64,000 bases of DNA from Gonocerus acuteangulatus (taxonomy: Eukaryota > Arthropoda > Insecta > Hemiptera > Coreidae). The translations under genes were made by a program, and so were the position numbers. The notes beneath the pieces were generated by a model. It was not told the origin of the DNA and made no database searches. It saw only the letters and a list, made by a program, of their open reading frames with translations. The stretch lies in the NCBI GenBank assembly GCA_946811695.1, contig OX328131.1, forward strand, positions 10,559,332 to 10,623,331, read 5' to 3'. Positions 1 to 12,097 of the stretch are shown piece by piece; position 1 is the first letter of the stretch, and each line of letters begins with the position of its first letter.

Positions 1-962
1 GCTTGATAAGGTTAGGATGGAGCCTCACTCCCGAGCCTTCATCCAGCACTCAGAGCTCGGGCTGTAGAGGCTAGGTTTAAGGTTCAGGCCTCAAGCCTCT
101 AGTCAGGGCTCGCTTTTAACAACACTATTAGCAACTCGTTTGATAGTCGGTTTAAACCCACTTCAAGAAGAGCTTTTGAAAGTCCGCTTTTGCTAGATGG
201 CCATTCTGCTACTGTTTGTTCAATTTGTCTTAGTTTATTGTCGTTATTGTTGTACCTCATTGTCTCCCAGTGAATTTATTATTTTTTGTAGTGCAATTTA
301 TCCTTAGATCTTCTTACGTGGGCTCATATGTTTTATACTCTTTAGTGTTAAAATGGTTTGTCTGTCATCTGTGTTTTGAGAAATGTCCACTTTTCTTGGT
401 TGCTAATACAGTGGCACGATTTTGTTTATATTTTGGAATTAAATAACTTAATTTATAGCTGGACTTACATTTTATTTATAGTGGATTTTATGTATTATGT
501 AATTTTGTATGTCTTTAGCATCTTATAGAGGACTTTATTTTATACTTTGGAATTATTAAGATTATTTGCCATCAGAAGGTCCCTATAATTACATTTTCAA
601 AATTAGAAATAAATATTTATATATTGTGGAGAAAAAATATAACATATAAATATTATCAAAGTTGGTTATTTTTGGAAAAAAAAAACAATAAAATACTCAA
701 AGATTTGGAAGTTTATTTTATTTTATTCACTAACTGCGACCAATACTTAATACGGCTTCGTGAACGTTTCGACGGAAAGTTATGCTCTCTGCGCATCTGG
801 ATGATACATCCAATTCAACAACTGTGTATTATTCGAAAGTAAAGAAGATTTTGCTTTTAGCAGAGTTTGAAAACAATTATTAAAATAATTATTGATAATG
901 GTGGGAAGACCATAGAAAAGGAAATCATTACAATGAATTTTATTTTGGTTTTTTTCCTTCAG
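1..962. other. intron 4 end of gene A; no further feature seen
   Basis: Up to about 560 nothing is recognisable. From about 569 to 962 the sequence matches 44750-45752 upstream of gene B exon 5, except that the gene B copy carries an extra ~600 bp (44816-45440). It is therefore the shared tail of intron 4. No coding signal. Confidence 0.5.
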
Positions 963-1118
963 GGGATGGAGAGATCGACGTTTACCTAACCTTCAGTGCG
1001 GAACCAGAATTGAAAAACGGAAAGAAATACCTGGTGGTTGAAAAATTAATAGAGAGGTCAATGCCAAAGAAGTTGGATATCTATCTTGGAAATATGTTCA
1101 ATGGTGATAAAGCATTGG
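963..1118 (+). CDS. gene A coding exon 5
   Basis: 156 nt, acceptor CAG at 960-962, donor GTAAGT from 1119. Encodes WDGEIDVYLTFSAEPELKNG and continues to GNMFNGDKALG. It matches gene B exon 5 at 45753-45908 almost base for base. Confidence 0.88.
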
Positions 1119-2323
1119 GTAAGTAATCATTAATTAATAAGCCGTTATAAATCGAGTGCCGGATTAAAAGAAGTATGCGCCATTCTCCCGGATGCTCCTT
1201 GTGGCCCAGATTGTGACATTGTCCGCATAGGTGGCGGCCGCAACAACCACGGTCCTGCGGGTGACCTTTTCAATTTGAACACAATACAAAAGGACCCTGG
1301 TAGATTAGATTAGATTAACGGGTGCCCAGTTAAGCCCGAGGAACCGGCCTACAAGACCTATTGTGGCGTTCTCTTTTTGTGCCAGACCCGCGTCAATAAA
1401 GAACCTCCTAAGGGTTGTAAGGTTCAGCACTGATATCCTCCTTGGATCATCAATAAGCGCGGTCCCAAAGTGCAAAATCCTTTTGGCTGTGAACACCTTG
1501 CATTAACAAACGATGTGTTCTGAAGTTTCGATATCCTTAAAGCATGTCCTATGGAGATATGGACGCAATTTGTAAGGAGACCTGGTAGTCCTCTTACCTT
1601 ACTACTGCAGAGATTAAAGATTAAGAAGGATCTCCATTCTGTTCTTGTCAGCGAAAAGCATAAATTGCTTTGCCTGTCTCTGGGTGGTATTTTGAAACCA
1701 CATCCTCCTGACTTCAGCTTTGGCCCATCTCTTGATGCTCAGTCTTGCTTCTGCCGATGAAATTCCACATAATGGCTCAGGTGATACAGGTATCCTAGCT
1801 GCCACAATGTTTGCAAACTCTTCAGCTTTTTCATTCGTATTTATGCCAGAGAGCAGGATTCATTTGTGAAAAATTCGAATCGAAGTGAATTGGTTAGAAT
1901 GGATGAGGAACTGGTTCCTTTTTTGAGGGTGATGCAACTTCTTTCAATACATTCCAAATAAACCAACAAATTAAGCCTCCAAATATTTTTGTAAAAATTT
2001 TAAGTTTCCATTAGTATAAAAAAAGGATTAATAAACTAGTGTATATAAATGTAATTTATCCATAAACTTGTACTAAACAAACAGTAAATAAGAAGTATGG
2101 TGCCCAAAGTCAACCATACCCCCATAAACTTTTTCGTATGTATGAAAAATAATAATACAATTTGTTGACAGGAGATGCAATGAACAAAGTGCTCAATGAG
2201 AACTGGAAGCTGGTCTGGCAAGAACTAAGGACTCTCTTTGAAGACTCTATTTCTGAAGCTTTTCGAAAAATATCAAACAGAGTATTTTCAAATATACCGG
2301 CTGATGATTTACAACTCCTGTGA
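963..2323 (+). CDS. takeout/JHBP-like gene A, 3' part only (coding exons 5-6)
   Basis: Last two coding exons of a takeout-like gene; earlier exons must lie left of the window. Takeout/JHBP proteins are secreted, haemolymph or head-expressed carriers of small hydrophobic ligands with roles in feeding, circadian output and courtship (family knowledge). Exon 5 (963-1118, 156 nt) is preceded by a pyrimidine tract and AG and followed by GTAAGT; exon 6 (2172-2323, 152 nt) begins after ...TTGACAG and ends with TGA. Both are phase 1. The family signature spans the junction: FNGDKALG then DAMNKVLNENWK. Intron 5 is 1053 nt and carries a minus-strand LINE remnant also found in gene B. The exons differ from gene B at very few residues (YLTFSAEPEL here, YLTFSAEPEM in B; FRKISN here, FRQISN in B). 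No disabling change is visible, but intactness cannot be judged without exons 1-4. Confidence 0.85.
1300..1870 (-). mobile_element. non-LTR retrotransposon C-terminal remnant in gene A intron 5
   Basis: Read on the minus strand this gives LSRSKVR, LLTNCVHIS, then SEHIV and FTAKRILHFG. That is the usual post-RNase H C-terminus of R1/Loa/I-group LINE ORF2 proteins, with the degraded Cys/His segment and the trailing helical tail (LRRFFIDAGL). Stops and frameshifts are present. A related, more diverged copy sits at the equivalent place in gene B intron 5 (46815-47310), so the insertion predates the A/B duplication. Family assignment is approximate. Confidence 0.55.
2172..2323 (+). CDS. gene A coding exon 6 with stop
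   Basis: 152 nt after acceptor ACAG at 2168-2171. Encodes GDAMNKVLNENWKLVWQELR and continues to IPADDLQLL then TGA (2321-2323). A polyA signal AATAAA follows at 2408-2413. Confidence 0.88.
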
Positions 2324-2407
2324 TCCTTCATTGCAGCATTCATCAAAACCGTTTAAGTCAATTCCACAATGTATTTCTTTGATTGAACCACACTCTGTAG
2401 AGAATTA

Positions 2408-2413
2408 AATAAA
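2408..2413 (+). promoter_or_regulatory. polyadenylation signal of gene A
   Basis: AATAAA 85 nt after the stop codon of exon 6, within an A-rich 3' UTR that resembles the one of gene B. Confidence 0.6.
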
Positions 2414-2569
2414 ATATAAAGCCTCAAATGAAGAAAACTTAATAAAATTTTTTTTTTGCTCCTAAACAATAGCTCCAAGACGAAAGAAAACCTTGTCATA
2501 TCCTCTGCTGTCATCAGTTGGAGTACAATTGGTCAGCGCTTTGGACAACAGCACGTAATTTTCTAGTCT

Positions 2570-3112
2570 CAGTTTAGGTAGTACTGGGTCTAGTTTAGGT
2601 AGTACTGGGTCTAGTTTAGGTAGTACTGGGTCTAGTTTAGGTAGTACTGGGTCTAGTTTAGGTAGTACTGGGTCTAGTTTAGGTAGTACTGAGTCTAGTT
2701 TAGGTAGTACTGGGTCTAGTTTAGGTAGTACTGAGTCTAGTTTAGGTAGTACTGAGTCTAGTTTAGGTAGTACTGAGTCTAGTTTAGGTAGTACTGGGTC
2801 TGGTTTAGGTAGTACTGAGTCTAGTTTAGGTAGTACTGGGTCTGGTTTAGGTAGTACTGAGTCTAGTTTAGGTAGTACTGAGTCTAGTTTAGGTAGTACT
2901 GGGTCTAGTTTAGGTAGTACTGAGTCTAGTTTAGGTAGTACTGAGTCTAGTTTAGGTAGTACTGGGTCTGGTTTAGGTAGTACTGGGTCTAGTTTAGGTA
3001 GTACTGGGTCTAGTTTAGGTAGTACTGAGTCTAGTTTAGGTAGTACTGAGTCTAGTTTAGGTAGTACTGGGTCTGGTTTAGGTAGTACTGGGTCTAGCTT
3101 GTGTATTCTCAG
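2570..3112. repeat. 21-bp tandem satellite (about 25 copies)
   Basis: Head-to-tail 21-bp units with core gtttaggtagtactg and a variable GGG/GAG ending. Units are nearly identical, with a few alternating variants (tctag/tctgg). About three units recur at 15030-15100 at the left edge of the duplicated RTE unit. A single inverted unit follows at about 3212-3233. Confidence 0.9.
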
Positions 3113-5597
3113 GGTATTTATTACTAAAGTTAGGTAAGTTGCTAATGTTGTTAAGGTTCGTACAGATAAATAATTTATCTAACATTAGAGATAAATACTC
3201 CGAGAAGACAGACTAGACTCAGTACTACCTAAACAATGGTTTAAAAACGAGGTGCTTATGTCAAGAGCTCTCGACATAGAACTCTGTTTGTGAGATTTAG
3301 CAGCCTCCAGAAATTTTTTTAGAAGAGTAGTGATTTTCGAAATGTTGTAGCTAACCGGAATCTTTTATTAATTTCTACTTTTTGAATTGATATTGCGGTT
3401 TGAATGAGATGCTTGTGTTCATCAGATATGCATTAGCCTTAAAGTAAATTTAATGCTGATTTCAAAAATGTGAAGAAACATTAAAAAAAAAAAAAATGTG
3501 TGCAAGTAGAGAAAATTGAAGTTGTATTACAAAAAACACAGTTTTATCTAAAGAACCTTTAGAACGGCATGTGTCTGGAACGGAGTGAGATAGAAATGTG
3601 TGGTTGGTGGTGTTGAACTACATTTTCTGTCTAGTTTCACCCACTGGTGTATTGTCATTAACTTGCGATACACCCTATATAGCTCTGTCGTCTAATTTGA
3701 TGGATGCAATAGTGGAGTTGTTAATAGTGGAGATGGATGCAACTTTCCCCGTTGTTAAATTAACCCGTGGAGGACATTGAATCTCAACGAACAGTGCATG
3801 AGAGCCGCCTGTTCTTTCAGAAAGTTAACGAGGGGAGAGCCGTCTTCAAACCAAGAGTTACAAGCTGTAAGGATGAAGATGGGAACCTCCTCACAAACAA
3901 TCATGAGATTCTGGATAGGTGGAGGAGTTACTTTAGCAATCCCTTAACAAGGATGAACCACAAGACACAATAGCGGGAATAGAGGCCGAAGAAATTCCAA
4001 ATGATGTTTAGCCACCGGACGATGAGGAAGTTCAAGATGCGATAAATAAGCAGAAGAACAACAAGGCACCGGGACAGGATGGAATTAAGGCAGAGCTTCT
4101 GCGTTATTGTGGAACAGGACTACTAAAGGAACTCCACAACCTCATCATGTCCATCTGGGAAAATGAAGAAATTCCCCGAGATTGGAACCGAGGAGTAATC
4201 TACCCTCGCCATAAAAAGGGAGATCAGATGGATTGCGGGAATTACCGCGGAATAGTCCTCCTTTCCTGCGCGTATAAAGTCCTCTCAAATGTTCTCTACG
4301 AGAGGCTCCCTACGCTGAGAAAGAGATTGGGAAGTACCAGGCGGGATTTAGAAGAGGTAAGTTTACAACGGACCAGATCTTCTCCCTGAGGATGATGCTT
4401 GGGAAATGCAAGGAGTACAAAATAGTCACGCATCACCTCTTTCTGGACTTGAAGTCAGCGTACGACAGCGTCTCAAGGCCAGCACTCTATCAGGCTCTCG
4501 AGGAGATGAATATCCCCGGAAAACTGATCGGCTTGGTGAGGATGACGATGAAAAACTCATGTTGCTCTGTACGCGTGGGAACTGACATGTCTGACTCATT
4601 CAGCACTAATAGTGGGGTGAGACAAGGAGATACCCTAGCATGTCTCCTTTTTAATTTCGCAGCCGAAAGAGCAGTGCGCCGCTCTGGTATTCAGCAAAGG
4701 CTCACCCTCTTTAACAGCACGGTCCAGCTCTTAGGATACGCAGATGACTTCGACATTGTGGCCAGGTCGGAGCGGTCCCTGAAAGAGGCATTCCTCGCTC
4801 TTGAGACAGAAGTTAAGCTTCTTGGCTTAGTTGTCAATGAAAACAAGACAAAATACATAAGAGTTGGAGGTATAGGAGGAGGGACCAGAAAGTTTGAAGT
4901 TGGACCGTATAAGTTTGAGAGGGTCAACACCTTTGTATACCTGGGAACTGAGGTTAATGCAGTGAATGACATCACCCAAGAGATCAGCAGAAGAATAGTG
5001 GCGGCAAACCGATGCTTCTTTGGGCTCTCCAGACACTTTAGAAGCCGTCCCCTCTCTAACGGGACCAAGATCAATCTGTATAACTTATGCCGGCCAGTCT
5101 TAACTTATGGGGCGGAAGCTTGGGCCACAACTAAAGCAGACGAATCAAGAATCTCGACTTTTGAAAGGACTATACTTAGAAGGATCTTTGGTCCCGTTAG
5201 AGATGGAGACTCATGGAGGAGACGGAAGAATGCGGAGTTGTATCGGTTATATGGGACATAGATGCTGCCAAATTCATTAAAATTGGAAGGCTTCACTGGG
5301 CAGGCCATGTGGTGAGAAAGGAGGATAGCGATCTGACCAAAAAGATACTGACCGATAAGATGCTCGGAAAACGGAGAGTTGGCAGACCAAATGAGATGGG
5401 AAGATGCTGTCAACACAGATGCGCGAGACCTGCTGGGAGCTCGAAACTGGAAAGCTGCTGCACAGGACCGAGCCCTCTGGCGGAGGCTTTTAGAGGCGGC
5501 CCAGACTCGGTGACGGGTTGTTGCGCCGGATATGATGATGATGATAAATTAACCCGAAGACTGAATATAAAGCATCTTAGTTGCACATTATAGAATA
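3030..5597. repeat. duplicated satellite + RTE unit, copy 1
   Basis: 2568 bp that recur at 15030-17599 with near identity: a 2-nt difference in an A run near 3482, one base at ~4006-4008 and one in the RT palm at ~4452. The unit contains three satellite units, ~650 bp of noncoding sequence, the RTE fragment and ~50 bp past the RTE 3' end. It is therefore larger than the retrotransposon itself and was copied as a DNA segment. Confidence 0.9.
3780..5547 (+). mobile_element. RTE-clade non-LTR retrotransposon, 5'-truncated, copy 1
   Basis: A broken ORF2 covering the endonuclease-RT linker, reverse transcriptase and C-terminus. Visible blocks: NNKAPGQDGIKAELL, NYRGIVLLSCAYKVLS, motif A LDLKSAYDS, NSGVRQGD, LLGYADDFDIV (catalytic YADD), LTYGAEAWATT, ERTILRRIFGP and LHWAGHVVRK. 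This set is typical of RTE/BovB-type elements. The reading frame breaks near 3955, at ~4310 and near 5210. An in-frame TAG at ~4006-4008 is GAG in copy 2. The 3' end is a short (ATG)n run (5532-5545), as is usual for RTE. Not functional. Confidence 0.85.
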
Positions 5598-6129
5598 GAA
5601 TGAGACAATTACATCATAATGGGGTTAATAACTAGTAGTCAGGAAAATATTATGAATAACCATAGATGGACTGAAGCTCTCTATTAGAGCATCTACACTT
5701 AAAATGTTCTGAAAAAGTTACAGGGAAACAGGAACTTTGGTAAAATAAGTGACCGAAGGTATTGTGTGGAGAGCAGAATCTGTCTCTAGCCACTGTACCC
5801 TAAATAATCATATTTATACTTTGAATATGAGGTCTGTAGATAGCAGCATGCTACATTCGAATGTGCAGCATTGGAAAAGAGGAGGTTTCTACATTTTGGT
5901 AGCTATAAAGGAGATGAAATCAGGAGGTCAAGGAAAGTCGGGAAGTATCTAAGATTCGTCAGGAGCTTAAGGTAAGAGTTGACTAGTTTTAGGTCTCGCA
6001 CGTCAGGAAAATTACCGATGAGTACCCTGGAAGGCAGGGGGGATGAGGAATGCGGGATTTAATCTGAATTCAATATACGAAAATCCCAAAACTGGTCACA
6101 TTAAGCTGCTCAAAAGTCAGCTTATCCCG
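5598..6129. other. no recognisable feature
   Basis: Unique-looking noncoding sequence between the RTE unit and the minisatellite. I see no coding pattern, RNA gene or repeat. Confidence 0.4.
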
Positions 6130-7036
6130 CGCAAACCTTGTCGGAAACCTGTTCTTCTCCCGTGTCATATACAGCTTGTTTGAAATCTTACCTTCTCCCG
6201 CACAATCTCTACCTTCTCCGAATCCTTACCTCTTCCGGCGCAAACTTCCTCTTGTCTTACACCTTTTCTTAACCCGCGCCAAAATAAAAACTTATCATCT
6301 ACGGCGCAAACTCCAGCTTGTCCGAAACCTTACCTTCTTCCTCGAAATCTCCACTTTCTCCGAATACTTACCGTCTCCTGCGCAAACTCCAGTTATGTGA
6401 AACCTTACCTTTTCCCGCATAAACACCAGCTTGTCAGAAATAGTACCTACTCCCGCGCAAACACCGGCTTGTCAGAAATAGTACCTTCTCCCGCTTTACT
6501 CCAGATTCTCCAAAACGTTACCTTCACCCGCGCAAATACCAGCTTATCAGAAATAGTGCCTTCTCCATGGCAAACTCCAGCTTGTCTGAAACCTTACCTT
6601 CTCCCGCGCAATCTCCACCTTCTCAGAATCCTTACCTTCTCCCGCGCAAACTCCACATTGTCTGAAACCTTACCTTTTCCCGCACAAACACCAGATTGTC
6701 AGAAATAGTACCTTCTCCCGCTTAAGTCCAGATTGTCCGAAACGTTACCTTCACCCGCGCAAACTCCACATTGTCTGAAACCTTACCATCTCCCGCGCAA
6801 ACTCCACATTGTCTGAAACCTTACCTTTTCCCGCACAAAAACCAGTTTGTCAGAAATAGTACCTTCTCCCGCTTAACTCCAGCTTGCCCGAAACATTACC
6901 TTCACCCGCGCAAACACCAGCTTATCAGAAATGGCAAACTCCAGTTTGTCTGAAACCTTACCTTCTCGCCCGCAAACTCCACCTTGTCTGAAACTTTACC
7001 TTTTCCCGCGCAAACTCCAGTTGTGTGAAACCTTAA
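6130..7036. repeat. ~39-bp degenerate minisatellite
   Basis: About 23 diverged units on the theme ccttaccttctcccgcgcaa followed by actccagcttgtctgaaa. Length and sequence vary between units. Open stretches across it come from the near-38/39-bp period and are not convincing genes. Confidence 0.85.
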
Positions 7037-7069
7037 AAATTTGAGCCACTGTTATTTTCTTTATCTATA

Positions 7070-7160
7070 GGTTCTGAAACAAGGAATTGTTTAGTCGGCA
7101 CTTCCGAATTGCGTCAATCTGTACCCTATGGAAGGATGGAGGAACCGGGCTAAAACCTGC
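7070..7160 (-). repeat. terminus of the GCGCGGTTCCTCC repeat family
   Basis: Contains ggcacttccgaattgcgtca and ggatggaggaaccgggctaaaa, a diverged version of the terminus seen clearly at 56690-56795, 41453-41590, 13788-13921 and 28010-28085. Confidence 0.45.
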
Positions 7161-7372
7161 ATTATTTTTGCACCAACCCAATACTAGAAAATAACTACAA
7201 AAGTATTATAACTAACAAGATGACCGATGCACAGAGGGGTGTTTGTCCTGAAATGCTGGCGAAAAGTCCATTTTGTAAAAGTTATCTGAGCCGAAAAGGA
7301 ATTACTGCTAAAAATAGTTGAATTGTATGGGCACAACATGTAAGGCTAACCTCTGTCTTGGGATTGCCTGTA

Positions 7373-7900
7373 AAGCCTAGTACACACTGAGACTCAAAGT
7401 TGCGCAACGTTGTTGTGGAACACTTGGAGCTGTCCCGCACCAATGTATCGCGTCCACATTAGATAGCCAGTTCTCTCGAACATTTCTCAGGAGCTGGCCT
7501 CTCAGGTGTTTACCTATCGTTGTTACTGCTAATTCAAAATCTAAATATGAAAAAAACCAAGAAGATGGTGGTGTTGAAAATTGTTCAGAACCAACAGATA
7601 AAGCGTGCAAACACATTGAGACTTGAAGATAGAATGGGATTTGTCAACTTTATAAGAATTAGGCCTCAAGATTTTGAGAATCTTTTGCAAATGGTTGGAC
7701 CAACGGTGTTTAAAAAATATACAAACTTTAGAAATCCAATTTCTCCTACCGTAAAACGTGCTACTACTTTAGGGTTCCTTGCAAGTGAAGAATTGTTTAC
7801 AAGTCTTATGTATAGTTCTAGATTTTCCAAGCAAAGTTTATCTGTATTTGTTCTAGAAGTGTGTGAGGCAATCATCGTTTTGAAAACATACATTAAAGTA
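7373..7900 (+). mobile_element. PIF/Harbinger transposon remnant (transposase N-terminal part)
   Basis: From about 7617 the translation reads RIRPQDFENLLQMVGPTVFK, then NPISPTVKRATTLGFLASEE, FTSLMYSSRFSKQSLS and EVCEAI. This is the pre-catalytic helical region of insect PIF/Harbinger (DDE_Tnp_4) transposases. The catalytic DDE part is missing. A Harbinger-like end (aagcctagtacacactgag) lies at 7374-7392. Truncated and not functional. Confidence 0.7.
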
Positions 7901-8775
7901 ACGAAAACTTATTGTTTATTAACATAATAGGCACGGGCGTATATAGGAAATAATTTCGGGGGAGGCTAGGAGCATTTGGGGGGGGGGCAGGGAGCCCTAT
8001 AACTATAACCTTTAACTATAAATTATTTAAACCAACAAAATCCTATTATGGCCGTAAAAATCATTACTGAAATCATATATTACCCATTTTTCAGAGTTTA
8101 TGATCAAAGAAAATGAATAAAGGATCAGAAATATTTTTGGCCAAGAATATCAGTCCTATACCCCACTGTGAGATGTTTTGATTACTTAACAGCTGATAAC
8201 ACTGTTCTGCACGAAAATCATCCTTCAAACCAAAACATGCTTTCTTACTGTTTTCAAATGTGCTGAACACGAATTTGAAGTCAGATTCTGTCTATCACGC
8301 ACAGTTTCTTGAGAAATTCTAGTTTTTTATCCAAAAATGTGAGTTTTTTGTAAATTTGACGAATTTTTTTGGCATCAAAACATAGTGAAAAAAATTCAAA
8401 AGCCCGATGATTTTGAGCACAATGAAGTATATTTGAACGAAAAAAAAATTGATGGGAATATTACATGTGGTTGAAGAAATATGGCTAAAAGTGTTTTTTC
8501 AGTTTTTGATCTTGAGGCAGGGATTTGGTCTCTACCTGGATCTTTAGGGGAATGATCTTCCTTTCTCTTTTATGTTGGTATCCTTTTCATTCAAATCCTT
8601 ACCTGCCCCCCTTTCACCCTCAATACCCCAACTCCCCCCCTCCCACTCAGCCCCTCTCTTGTCACTATTTTCTTCTAGGATTTGATCAGTACTCTCGAGG
8701 CTTTCGCTAAACGCACTTATTTCGATATTCAGTTGTGCTATCATTGTTCTGGGAACAGTTCACTTTTTCTCTGTA
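7901..8775. other. unassigned noncoding stretch
   Basis: A- and T-rich, with a G run near 7979 and C-rich segments near 8590-8660. I recognise no gene or repeat family. Confidence 0.35.
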
Positions 8776-9269
8776 ATGTCACGACAGTGTATAAATAAGC
8801 CTGATTCCATTTGCTATGTTTGTGGTGAAGTCACATTCAAGTCCACTCAGAAACCTCTGACTCCGCTGGTGAAGAAGGCATACGAGTTATACTTTGGATG
8901 TAAAGTAAGGACAAATCCTGCGCTCCTAAAATATGCTGTAGTTCATGCTCACGTTCTCTGACTGGTTGGCTAAATGGGACACATAAGTCAATGCCATTTG
9001 CAGTTCCCATGATATGGCGAGAACCTACAAATCACGTGACCGATTGCTATTTTTGCATGACCACAATCAAAGGTTTCTCGTTCAAGAGCAAAAAGAAAAT
9101 TGTTTATCCCAACATCCCCTCTGCCATGAGACCAGCTCCACATGATGTCTCCATGCCCATCCCACCAAATCCGAGTAAGTTCCGTCTTAGTTCTGAGGAG
9201 TGCAGCGATTCTGAAAGCGTTTCACCTCAACCTGGAACCAGTCAACAAGAAGAAATTTCAAGTCCGTCC

Positions 9270-11915
9270 TAGAAGAGCTAGCGGTATGCTAGCTCTTCTT
9301 GATGCACTTAACGAGATTTACTTGACTGGTTCCTATCCCCACTCTTGGAACGAGGCTGTTGTAGTTCCTGTCCTCAAGCCAGGTAAAGATAAGGAGCTGC
9401 ATTCGTCATATAGGCCAATTTCATTGACAAATACTCTCTGCAAGGTTGCGGAAAGAATAATAAATAAAAGATTATTGTGGTTTTTAGAAAATAAGAACCT
9501 CTTATCGCCGTATCAATGTGGGTTTCGGCCTGGACATTCGACGATGCACCTGTTGGCTAAAATGGAGACAGAAATCCTCAATGCATTCTTACAAAAACAG
9601 TCTGTGCTCGCCGTGTCCCTAGATTTAGAGAAGGCATATGATTCAGTCTGGAGACGACTCATATTTTCCCAACTCTATGAATGGGGTGTTCACGGGAATG
9701 TAATAGTTTTCTTGAAGAACTACCTTTCACAGCGGAAGTTCAGGGTGAGGTTAGGCTCCGTTCTATCTGACGTGTTCCCTCAGGAAAATGGAGTGCCACA
9801 AGGAGGTGTTCTTAGCACAACATTGTTCAATATTGCTGTAAATTCCATCACAAAATGTATCCCCGGGGAAGTATCTTATTGTATGTATGCTGATGACCTT
9901 CTCATTTATAAAATACACAAAAACATAAACACTGCACAAGAACATATTCAAAGTACATTAAATGAGCTACAAAGATGGTGTCTGGTTACAGGTTTTAAAT
10001 TTTCTCCTGAAAAATCAAACTATGTGATTTTTTCGAAAAAGAGGGGAAATCAAACTGCAAACATTACTTTATATAACACAGCCATCCAACCCTCAGATTT
10101 CCTCACTTTTCTAGGCCTGAAATTTGACAAGAAGTTAACATGGGTACCCCACCTAAAGGAACTCCTTAAAAAATGCAAAAAAAGTTTGAATTTTTTGAGA
10201 ATTCTAAGTAACACTAAGTGGGGAGCTGACAGACGTTTAATGCTTACTTTTTATCGTTCCTACACCAGGTCTTTACTGGATTATGGTTGTATTGCTTATT
10301 CGTCCGCCAGTCCCAGTACACTCAAACTTCTTAACTCCATTCACCACACTGCTTTGAGAATAGCTACGGGTGCATTTAGGACAAGCCCTTCGGATAGTCT
10401 CTGTGTAGAAGCTGGAGAACCTCCATTGGAGTATAGACGAAGGTATTTAGGATTAAAGTTTCTTTTAAAATCGAAAGCTCTTGATACACCTTGTGTACAC
10501 ACATACTTAAGCGAAGAACTATCTAATAAATACACACAGACACATAGGAAACACAGACCTCTACTTATCCGTCACTAACAGAACACAGATGACACCTTGT
10601 TTCTGAATACTCCTCTGTACACAAACAAACCTTTACACTTCCCCCCCTGGAGTGTAAAGAACTTAAGAATTAACCTAAAAATGACACATTTCAATAAAAA
10701 TGATCCACTTGCCTCACAATTTTACAAGTCTATGTACAATTCAATCACCAAAGACAATCCCTCAGCACTCTTCACATTTACAGATGGATCTAAAACTAAC
10801 AACGGGACCGGCGCTGCAGCGATCACAGAAAATCAAATCAATACCATTAAATTACACGACTACACTTCAGTTTACACTGCAGAATTACAAGGTATACACT
10901 TATCACTGTCCAAAACAAATAACATAGAGCAAAGTGATATTATAATTTGTACTGATTCATTGAGTTCTTTACACTCTATGGAAAGCATTTACAACAACCA
11001 TCCCATAATCACACAAATATACACCCAAATACACAGATTAAAACAATACAACATTACAATGCTTTGGATACCGGGACATAAAGACATAGGCCTAAACACA
11101 GACGTGGACAACCACGCTAAAGAGGCTACCTTTAAAGATAATATTGACATCAGACAACTAACTACACAGGACTTATGTAACATAGCACATACACACATAT
11201 TACAAGATTGGCTAAATCACTGGTTACGGACAGACAACAAATTGAAAGAAATTAAAAACACAATCAAAGTCTGGCATGACAATGATTTGTCTTTAAATAG
11301 AAGAGACCAAGTTGTCCTGACCAGGCTAAGAATTGGACACTCACTTATAACACATTCATACTTAATGGAAAGACAAGACAGACCCGTGTGCTCCCTGTGT
11401 AATGTTCCCCTGACGATAAAACACATACTGACAGACTGCAGAAGACAAGAGAATTTACTCATGCCACACGACTTACACACATTACTCGCAGAAGGAAGTC
11501 CACACATCAACACTATATTACATTACTTAAAGAACAATAATTTATACAAAAAAATCTAGCCAATCTCCCTTCTTTTCTTTGTGCTTTCGATTTTAATAGT
11601 TTACTTTAATAACCTATAGATCTGATTTAATTAAGCTAATGTACCTTATTTTAGTTATTTTGTGTATTATATTTTCATTGTAACTACAAATGAATTGTGG
11701 TTTATATTTGTATTTTTTATCTTTATTCATATGAAGATGTTTGTTTTGTCGCCTATATTGCGAAAATATTAATAAATAAATATTCATATGAATCTTGTGG
11801 TATATGCATGTATGTGTGTATATGCTATATTTTGTGTATATATGTATGTGTATGTATGTATGTACGTGTGTGTGTGTATATATGTGTGTGTGTATATTTA
11901 TATGTGTATAATGTT

Positions 11916-11976
<61 letters not shown>

Positions 11977-12097
11977 CTCATTTAAGTATAAATGTAAATC
12001 GTATCAAAGTGTAAAGAAATTGTATATATTTTATAATCTGTATTAGGGCTCATAGCCATAGTTGCGGAGCTCTTATAATGAAATAAATAAATAAAAA
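9270..12097 (+). mobile_element. I-group LINE with RT, RNase H and Cys/His tail, 5'-truncated
   Basis: A late insertion into the pseudogene, flanked by the 12-bp target-site duplication tcaagtccgtcc (9258-9269 and 12098-12109). The ORF2 part runs to 11559 in one frame apart from a single TAA at 10576-10578. RT blocks: SYRPISLTNTLCKVAERII, CGFRPGHST, VSLDLEKAYDSVWR, GVPQGGVLSTTLFN and the catalytic CMYADDLLIY. RNase H blocks: FTDGSKTNNGTGAAAI, YTAELQGI, ICTDSLSSL, MLWIPGHKDIG and DNHAKEAT, with the D, E, D, D residues present. C-terminus: CSLCNVPLTIKHILTDC. RT plus RNase H points to the I group. The 3' UTR holds GTAT and (TA)n microsatellites, and the tail is (AAAT)n. Confidence 0.9.
11810..11968. 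repeat. (GTAT)n / (TA)n microsatellite in LINE 3' UTR
   Basis: Alternating tgtatgtgtgta tracts that run into an uninterrupted (TA)n. Confidence 0.9.

Noticed and set aside
2570..3112. CRISPR-like array of regular short repeats
   Set aside because: The 21-bp units abut with no spacers; this is a eukaryotic satellite.
3598..3780. Small protein beginning MWLVVLNYIFCLVSPTG with a signal-like start
   Set aside because: It lies in the noncoding part of the duplicated unit and has no recognisable family. Its identity in both copies simply follows from the recent duplication.
4392..5261. Host gene encoding a reverse transcriptase-like protein
   Set aside because: It belongs to a frameshifted, 5'-truncated RTE element present twice; no intact gene structure.
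6176..6953. Several short open frames rich in Pro/Ser/Leu
   Set aside because: They are translations of the ~39-bp minisatellite, with unit lengths and frames changing along the array.
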